A stretch of DNA of 64,000 bases, taken from assembly GCF_018881655.1 (NCBI RefSeq), contig NZ_JACVPX010000005.1:62001-126000 (forward strand), given 5' to 3'. This stretch comes from Polynucleobacter sp. Tro8-14-1 (lineage in GTDB: Bacteria > Pseudomonadota > Gammaproteobacteria > Burkholderiales > Burkholderiaceae). Each line of letters starts with the position of its first letter. Position 1 is the first letter of the stretch. Both the position numbers and the translations under genes were made by a program. This document shows positions 58,783 to 64,000 of the stretch, one piece after another. The notes under the pieces are model-generated. The model was not told the origin of the DNA and did no database searches. It worked only from the letters and a program-made list of their open reading frames with translations.

Positions 58783-59844
58783 ATGGTTAAAGTTGATGCC
58801 TTGCAAGTGCACCTCAAGTCTTTGAGTTCTGGTGGCGCTATGTTGCCGCTGTATGTTTTTAGCGGTGATGAGCCGCTATTGATGATGGAAGCGATGGATC
58901 AATTGCGGTCCGCTGCCAAGAAACAAAACTTCACCGAACGCGAAGTGCTATTACAAGAGCGTGGATTTGATTGGAGCGCTCTTCTGAGTGCTGGTCAGAC
59001 CATGTCTTTATTTGGCGATAAGCGTTGGGTTGAACTACGCATTCCAACTGGTAAGCCTGGACGCGATGGAGCTGACGCTCTTAAGCAGTTCGCATCTCAA
59101 ATTGCTGCGCAGCCTATCGGGTTAGATGGTCCAGATACAGTTGTCTGTATTGTGTTGCCTCGCTTGGATGGCAAGACCAAGACTTCTGCTTGGTTCAGTG
59201 CTTTAGATGATGCTGGTATGGCAATCCAGATTGATTCCTTGGATCGCAGTCATTTGCCACAGTGGATCGCTGGACGACTTAAGCGCCAAGATCAAGAGGT
59301 AGGGCCGGGTCCAGAGGGTCAGCGTGCACTTGAATTTATTGCTGAGCAGGTAGAGGGCAATCTCATTGCTGCTCATCAAGAAATTTTGAAGTTGGGTTTG
59401 TTATATCCCGTTGGAAAACTAAGCGAGGAGCAAATTCGCTCATCCATTCTGAAGGTAGCGCGCTACAACGTGTTCGAATTGACTGAAGCAATGCTGGCTG
59501 GAGATCTGGCTAGGCTCAATCGCATGCTAGATGGCCTCAAAGGCGAGGGTGAGCCGCTGGTATTGATTCTGTGGAGCGTAACTGAAGAGCTTCGAATACT
59601 ATCTAAATTGAAGGCTGCAAGCGATGCGGGCGAATCAGTGCAGAACTTGATGCGGGCCAACCGGATTTGGGGAAATAAAGAACGTTTATACCCAGCAGCC
59701 TTGAGAAGGGTTCAGCCCCTCAAGCTGCGAAGAGCAATGCAGTTAGCTGCAGGACTAGATCGCCAAGTAAAGGGTTTGCATGCGGCTGAATTGCCTGCCG
59801 ACCCATGGGATGGCTTACGTTTAGTTGGTAATTTACTTCGTTAA
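58783..59844 (+). CDS. holA: DNA polymerase III subunit delta (HolA)
   Basis: HolA opens the sliding clamp within the clamp loader. The delta-family pattern is seen in PLYVFSGDEPLLMMEAMDQL near the N-terminus, FIAEQVEGNLIAAHQEILKL mid-protein, and VARYNVFELTEAMLAGD in the following helical part. The 353 residues are the usual size. It follows lptE, as in most proteobacteria, and lies 18 bases upstream of proA. Confidence 0.95.
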   Translation: MVKVDALQVHLKSLSSGGAMLPLYVFSGDEPLLMMEAMDQLRSAAKKQNFTEREVLLQERGFDWSALLSAGQTMSLFGDKRWVELRIPTGKPGRDGADALKQFASQIAAQPIGLDGPDTVVCIVLPRLDGKTKTSAWFSALDDAGMAIQIDSLDRSHLPQWIAGRLKRQDQEVGPGPEGQRALEFIAEQVEGNLIAAHQEILKLGLLYPVGKLSEEQIRSSILKVARYNVFELTEAMLAGDLARLNRMLDGLKGEGEPLVLILWSVTEELRILSKLKAASDAGESVQNLMRANRIWGNKERLYPAALRRVQPLKLRRAMQLAAGLDRQVKGLHAAELPADPWDGLRLVGNLLR

Positions 59845-59862
59845 GAAATAAGAGATTAAGAA

Positions 59863-61140
59863 ATGAGTTCATCCATTCAAGAAATGATGCAAGACATTGG
59901 GATGCGAGCACGCGCTGCATCGCGTGCAATGGCGCGCGCATCTAGCGAGCAAAAGAATCAGGCTTTATTACATATTGCTAAAGTAGTTCGTCAGAAGGCT
60001 GCCGAGATTCAGAAGATTAATCAAGTGGATGTAGAGCGTGCGAAAGCAAATGGGCAAGATGCCGCTTTTATTGATCGCTTAACTATGACTCCCAAGACTA
60101 TTGAAACCATGGCTTTGGGTTTAGAACAAATTGTTTCTTTGGATGATCCGATTGGCAAAATTTCTGCTTTGCAAAAGCAGGCTTCCGGCATTGAGTTGGG
60201 TCAGATGCGCGTACCTTTGGGTGTTATTGGCATCATTTATGAGTCTCGCCCAAACGTCACTATCGATGCAGCTGCATTGTGCTTAAAGTCTGGCAATGCC
60301 GTGATTTTGCGTGGTGGTTCCGAAGCAATTGATTCCAATACTTTATTAGCCCAGATTATTCAAGAGGGTCTGGCTGCTGCTGGCTTGCCTAAAGATGCTG
60401 TGCAAGTAGTGACTACTACCGATCGCAGTGCAGTAGGTGAAATGATCACAATGACCCAATACATTGATGTGATCGTACCCCGCGGTGGTAAGAGTTTGAT
60501 TGCCCGCCTCATGGCTGAAGCGCGTGTACCGATGATTAAGCACTTAGATGGAATTTGTCATACTTATATTGATGCTGATGCGGACATAGCAATGGCAGTG
60601 AAGGTATGTGATAACGCCAAGACTCAACGCTACGCCCCTTGCAATGCGATGGAGACCTTGTTAGTCAATCAAGATATTGCACAGAAAGTCTTACCAACGC
60701 TTTGCAAGATTTATCAAGATAAAGGTGTGGAGTTACGAGTTGATAGTTTGACTCGCAAAACCCTTGAGGCAAATGGCTTTCAGAATCTGGTCGATGCCAA
60801 AGAAGAAGATTGGCAAACTGAGTACTTGGCTCCCATCTTATCTATTAAGACAGTGGCTAATATTGATGAAGCCATGAATCATATTGAGCAATATGGCAGC
60901 AAACATACGGATGCCATTATTACTAATAATAAAGCGCAGGCCGATCGCTTCTTGCGTGAAGTGGATAGCGCCAGTGTGATGGTCAATACCAGCACTCGCT
61001 TTGCGGATGGCTTTGAATATGGCTTAGGGGCTGAAATCGGCATCTCTAATGATAAATTGCATGCCCGTGGCCCTGTTGGCCTGGATGGCTTGACCTCATT
61101 GAAGTATGTGGTCATGGGTCATGGTGAGATTCGGACCTAA
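59863..61140 (+). CDS. proA: Gamma-glutamyl phosphate reductase ProA
   Basis: ProA reduces gamma-glutamyl phosphate in the second step of proline synthesis. [19 protein letters not shown], the region [18 protein letters not shown] with the catalytic Cys, and [18 protein letters not shown] at the end identify the family. The 425-residue length is normal. It is 42 kb away from its pathway partner proB, in the leuS-lptE-holA operon. Confidence 0.97.
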   Translation: MSSSIQEMMQDIGMRARAASRAMARASSEQKNQALLHIAKVVRQKAAEIQKINQVDVERAKANGQDAAFIDRLTMTPKTIETMALGLEQIVSLDDPIGKISALQKQASGIELGQMRVPLGVIGIIYESRPNVTIDAAALCLKSGNAVILRGGSEAIDSNTLLAQIIQEGLAAAGLPKDAVQVVTTTDRSAVGEMITMTQYIDVIVPRGGKSLIARLMAEARVPMIKHLDGICHTYIDADADIAMAVKVCDNAKTQRYAPCNAMETLLVNQDIAQKVLPTLCKIYQDKGVELRVDSLTRKTLEANGFQNLVDAKEEDWQTEYLAPILSIKTVANIDEAMNHIEQYGSKHTDAIITNNKAQADRFLREVDSASVMVNTSTRFADGFEYGLGAEIGISNDKLHARGPVGLDGLTSLKYVVMGHGEIRT

Positions 61141-61169
61141 AGTAAAAAGATAAATAGAGCAAACTACAT

Positions 61170-61595
61170 ATGAACAACGCCTACCTCTGGGTAAAAACCT
61201 TTCACATCGTATTCATCACATCCTGGTTTGCCGGTTTGTTTTACCTGCCCAGAATTTTTGTGAACTTGGCCGAAGAAAAAAACTCTGACGCTTATGCCCG
61301 TTTATTGGGTATGGCGGACCGCCTCTTCCGCTTTATGACTATCTTGGCCGTGCCAGCGGTACTACTAGGTCTGACGCTATGGCTTTACTTTGGCATTGGT
61401 GCTGGCGGTATCTGGATGTATGCCAAATTGTTCTTTGTGATTTTAGTTATCGGCTATCACCATGCCTGTTTAAGTTTGCTCAAAAAGTTTCGTGCAGGCG
61501 TAAATAATCGATCTGGCGTTTGGTTTCGTTGGTTTAATGAAGTCCCAGTGATCTTGCTGGTCATTATTGTTGTCTTAGTGTTGTTTAAGCCTTAA
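61170..61595 (+). CDS. hemJ: HemJ/CopD-like membrane protein (putative protoporphyrinogen oxidase)
   Basis: The 141-residue protein has four hydrophobic helices. KTFHIVFITSWFAGLFYLPR (with His12 and Arg28) is the signature of the HemJ family (formerly UPF0093), which oxidises protoporphyrinogen IX in heme synthesis. Many databases call this family CopD-like. The nearby start of hemL at 63316 gives a tetrapyrrole context. I consider HemJ likely but not proven. Confidence 0.8.
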   Translation: MNNAYLWVKTFHIVFITSWFAGLFYLPRIFVNLAEEKNSDAYARLLGMADRLFRFMTILAVPAVLLGLTLWLYFGIGAGGIWMYAKLFFVILVIGYHHACLSLLKKFRAGVNNRSGVWFRWFNEVPVILLVIIVVLVLFKP

Positions 61596-61664
61596 GACCA
61601 GTTTTTTAATACCGCTTATTACTATTTTATTTTTTAATCCCCCCATTTAACGACTGTTAGCATC

Positions 61665-63101
61665 ATGAGATTTTTCGTTGTTTGTCCAGGCGGTTTGGAA
61701 GTACCGCTTGCCCAGGAGCTAGCAGAGATTGCTGGACGCCCAGAATGTAAGGCCTTGGGGGCATGGGTAATTGATCCTACGCCAACTAGCCCTACGGGTG
61801 GCGTTGGTCTTGCTGCACCGATTTCTGCTGCAATGGCACTGAACTTGCATTCCCGTATTGCGAGTCGGGTGTTATTGCAAATGGCCCAGGCGCCTTATAG
61901 GCAAGAAGAAGACTTATATAAATTAGCGAGCGGTTTGGCATGGGAGGAATGGTTTAGTTCAAAGCAAACTTTGCGAGTTGATGTGACGGCACATCGCTCA
62001 CCATTAAAGAGCTTAAATTTTGCAACGCTCAAAATTAAAGATGCCATCGTTGATCGTTTACGTGACGTGACTGGCGATCGTCCTAGTATCGATACTGCTT
62101 TTCCGGACGTACGAGTGCAGGCCCATTTAACAGCTACTCAAATCACGATTTATTTGGATACTTCGGGTGAAGCATTGTTTAAGCGAGGTTGGCGCGATGA
62201 AAAGGGTGATGCACCTCTAAAGGAAAATTTAGCCGCTGGCATCTTATCGATTACTGCTTGGAAACCAGGCCAAACCCTATTTGATCCTATGTGCGGTAGT
62301 GGCACCTTCTTAATTGAGGCTGCGCAGATAGCACTAGGCGTTCCACCGGGCGCTATTCGTGCGGGCATGTATGGCGATGATGCCAAACCAAGTCGATTAG
62401 CTTATCGCCCTTTAGTGACATCAGCCCACGGTTTTGGGTTTCAAAGGCTCAAGCCGTTTAATGAAGCTGCTGAGCAAAAGCGCTGGGTAGATTTGAAAGA
62501 GGCGGCACTTGCTTTGATGCTGGAAAAGCGTAAGCAATATCCCAATGTCGATGCTCTGAAAATATCCGGTGGCGATATTAACGAGAAATTAGTATCGATG
62601 TTCAAAGGTAATTGGCAAAGAGCCCAATTACCCGATCAGCCAGTAGTGCGTCAAGTTGATGCTTTGGCAGCCAAAGCCCCAGGTAATCTCAGTGAGGGCG
62701 TGATGTTGCTAAATCCTCCTTATGGCGAGCGCCTGGTAATTAAAGGTGGACGTGGGCAGGATCGCGCTCCTAGTGAAGAGGCTAATTACGATGATGAACC
62801 TGACAATCGTTTTGAATTGAACTTAGAAACAGGCCGTCAAAGTGCTAAGCGCTCAAGTCGCGAGTCTTTGAAGAAACTTCAAGCTCAAGAAGAGCAGGAT
62901 CCAAAGTTTGTGGAATTTTTGCGTCAGTTTGGCCAACACCTCAAAGAAGATTTTGGTGGCTGGAATATCTTTGTGTTGACAGCGGATATGGCTTTGCCAG
63001 GTCAGTTACGCATTAAAGAATCCAAGCGCACACCTTTATTCAATGGTCCTTTGGAGTGTCGTTTATTCAAGTTTGAGATGCATGCTAAGCGACCAGCTTA
63101 A
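61665..63101 (+). CDS. rlmL: 23S rRNA m2G2445-type methyltransferase (RlmL-like, THUMP domain)
   Basis: An N-terminal ferredoxin-like/THUMP part (about residues 1-165) is followed by a methyltransferase with SAM motif DPMCGSGTF (207-215) and catalytic NPPY (350-353), as in RlmL/TrmN-like enzymes modifying guanine N2. The protein is 478 residues, with an unusual insertion of about 50 charged residues (361-413: DRAPSEEANYDDEPDNRFEL and on) between the NPPY motif and the last strands. It lacks the C-terminal RlmK domain of the E. coli fusion enzyme. Confidence 0.88.
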   Translation: MRFFVVCPGGLEVPLAQELAEIAGRPECKALGAWVIDPTPTSPTGGVGLAAPISAAMALNLHSRIASRVLLQMAQAPYRQEEDLYKLASGLAWEEWFSSKQTLRVDVTAHRSPLKSLNFATLKIKDAIVDRLRDVTGDRPSIDTAFPDVRVQAHLTATQITIYLDTSGEALFKRGWRDEKGDAPLKENLAAGILSITAWKPGQTLFDPMCGSGTFLIEAAQIALGVPPGAIRAGMYGDDAKPSRLAYRPLVTSAHGFGFQRLKPFNEAAEQKRWVDLKEAALALMLEKRKQYPNVDALKISGGDINEKLVSMFKGNWQRAQLPDQPVVRQVDALAAKAPGNLSEGVMLLNPPYGERLVIKGGRGQDRAPSEEANYDDEPDNRFELNLETGRQSAKRSSRESLKKLQAQEEQDPKFVEFLRQFGQHLKEDFGGWNIFVLTADMALPGQLRIKESKRTPLFNGPLECRLFKFEMHAKRPA

Positions 63102-63131
63102 AGTAACTAAAAATATGTGGAGAGCAAGGTA

Positions 63132-63302
63132 ATGGAATTTAAAACGTATATGTGTTTGATCTGCGGTTGGGTTTATGACGAAGCCGCTGGTTTGCCTGAT
63201 GAAGGTATTGCACCCGGAACCCTTTGGAAAGATGTTCCGATGAACTGGACTTGTCCAGAGTGCGGTGCCCGTAAAGAAGATTTTGAAATGATGGCAATTT
63301 AA
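63132..63302 (+). CDS. Rubredoxin
   Basis: The 56-residue protein has two CxxC pairs, Cys8/Cys11 and Cys41/Cys44, that bind one iron, and the family's [19 protein letters not shown] and [16 protein letters not shown]. It is a soluble one-electron carrier. AAGGT lies just before the ATG at 63132; a GTG at 63117 is in frame but adds non-family residues. It sits between the RlmL-like gene and hemL; rubredoxin next to hemL is a common order in betaproteobacteria. Confidence 0.95.
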   Translation: MEFKTYMCLICGWVYDEAAGLPDEGIAPGTLWKDVPMNWTCPECGARKEDFEMMAI

Positions 63303-63315
63303 TTCGGAAGCAATG

Positions 63316-64000
63316 ATGGCAAAAGTAGATCAAAACGAAGTTTTATTTGAGCGTGCACAAAAGACAATTCCTGGGGGCGTCAATTCTCCAGTGCGAGCAT
63401 TTCGTCAGGTGGGCGGAACTCCCCGTTTTGTTACAAGAGCCCAAGGCCCTTATTTCTGGGATGCCAATGATCAGCGTTATATCGACTTAATTATGTCTTG
63501 GGGCCCAATGATTGTGGGTCATGCCAATCCTGAGGTGGTGGCTGCGGTTCAGAAAGCTGCTGAAACTAGCTTTAGTTATGGTGCCCCCACTGAAGGCGAG
63601 ATTGAATTGGCTGAGCGTATCTGTGCGCTTATGCCGAGTGTCGAACAAGTGCGTATGGTTTCTAGTGGCACTGAAGCAACGATGAGTGCTTTGCGTCTGG
63701 CTCGTGGTTACACTGGCCGTGACTTGATTATCAAGTTTGAGGGTTGCTATCACGGCCATGCCGATAGTCTCTTGGTTAAAGCAGGTTCAGGCTTACTTAC
63801 CTTTGCCGACTCTACCCAAAATGCGCCTTCTTCTGGTGGTGTTCCACAGGATTTGGTGAAGCACACTTTAGTTCTGCCGTATAACGATGTGGCAGCAATT
63901 GAGGAAGTCTTTAAAAAGCAGGGAGATCAGATCGCTGCTGTGATCTTGGAGCCGATTGCCGGCAATATGAATCTCATTCAGCCTTCAAAAGAATTTTTAG
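63316..64000 (+). CDS. hemL: Glutamate-1-semialdehyde 2,1-aminomutase HemL, N-terminal part
   Basis: The gene runs off the window end; 228 residues are seen. [48 protein letters not shown] and [20 protein letters not shown] are typical of HemL, the PLP enzyme that makes 5-aminolevulinate. Two in-frame ATGs occur (63313 and 63316); GGAAG at 63306-63310 is better spaced for the second. The PLP lysine lies beyond the window. Confidence 0.96.
   Translation, partial: MAKVDQNEVLFERAQKTIPGGVNSPVRAFRQVGGTPRFVTRAQGPYFWDANDQRYIDLIMSWGPMIVGHANPEVVAAVQKAAETSFSYGAPTEGEIELAERICALMPSVEQVRMVSSGTEATMSALRLARGYTGRDLIIKFEGCYHGHADSLLVKAGSGLLTFADSTQNAPSSGGVPQDLVKHTLVLPYNDVAAIEEVFKKQGDQIAAVILEPIAGNMNLIQPSKEFL

Overview
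The window is ordinary, densely packed chromosome of a betaproteobacterium, most likely Polynucleobacter or a close relative in the Burkholderiaceae. The reasons are the moderate GC content for a Burkholderiales-type gene order, the clusters pilB-pilC-pilD-coaE-zapD, aroQ-accB-accC-prmA, rplU-rpmA-obgE-proB, leuS-lptE-holA-proA and thiL-pgpA-pncC, a short Lys/Ala-rich histone H1-like gene, and nearly 1000-residue NrdA. The taxonomic call is inference from gene content; no rRNA or tRNA gene was seen. About 65 genes fill the window, and only one gap exceeds 300 bases (28836-29166).

Layout. 1-3.2 kb: the tail of a molybdopterin oxidoreductase, then argJ, an AAA-type ATPase and mutT. 3.2-8.6 kb, minus strand: a CNNM/CorC transporter, a compact pilB-pilC-pilD trio, coaE and zapD. 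8.7-14.7 kb: metabolic singletons (ogt, a squalene/phytoene synthase, a sodium:solute symporter, a ketopantoate-reductase-like enzyme, a FAH-family enzyme and a GrdB-related protein). 14.7-19.5 kb: ispB divergent from rplU-rpmA-obgE-proB, then a CNP1-like lipoprotein and rppH. 19.5-29.6 kb: proS, ffh, a YpjD-like membrane protein, a PP0621-AmpD fusion, nrdAB under a recognisable NrdR operator, and the histone-like gene. 29.7-35.4 kb, minus strand: a PfkB kinase, a PrmA-DUF3426 fusion, accC, accB, aroQ and a TlpA-like thioredoxin. 35.4-44.1 kb: mpl, an SDR reductase, an RNB ribonuclease, a TonB-like protein, aroE, mtgA, pyrF and corA. 44.1-53.9 kb: pncC, pgpA, thiL, maeB, a barstar-family gene, rsmE, tkt, gap and fur. 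53.9-64 kb: bamE, dapB, leuS, lptE, holA, proA, a HemJ-like protein, an RlmL-like methyltransferase, rubredoxin and the start of hemL.

Most genes are housekeeping: translation (proS, leuS, rplU, rpmA, obgE), envelope and peptidoglycan (mpl, mtgA, ampD, bamE, lptE, dapB, zapD), DNA precursor supply and replication (nrdAB, holA), and amino-acid, lipid and central carbon metabolism. No phage, insertion sequence, CRISPR array, toxin-antitoxin pair or classical defence island is visible.

The points most worth a second look are: (1) the histone-like gene ends its main frame on a canonical A_AAA_AAG slippery heptamer inside an A9 run, and a clearly coding -1 frame of 42 codons continues to just before the terminator; (2) a single-ORF fusion of PrmA to a transmembrane DUF3426 domain; (3) a single-ORF fusion of PP0621-type and AmpD domains with a TTG start; (4) a Cys-containing GrdB-related protein in an apparently aerobic genome; (5) tandem NrdR boxes exactly 31 bp apart at the nrdA promoter; (6) a perfect-consensus sigma70 promoter for rplU lying across the antisense ispB start; and (7) a terminator-like hairpin that appears to sequester the obgE ribosome-binding site.
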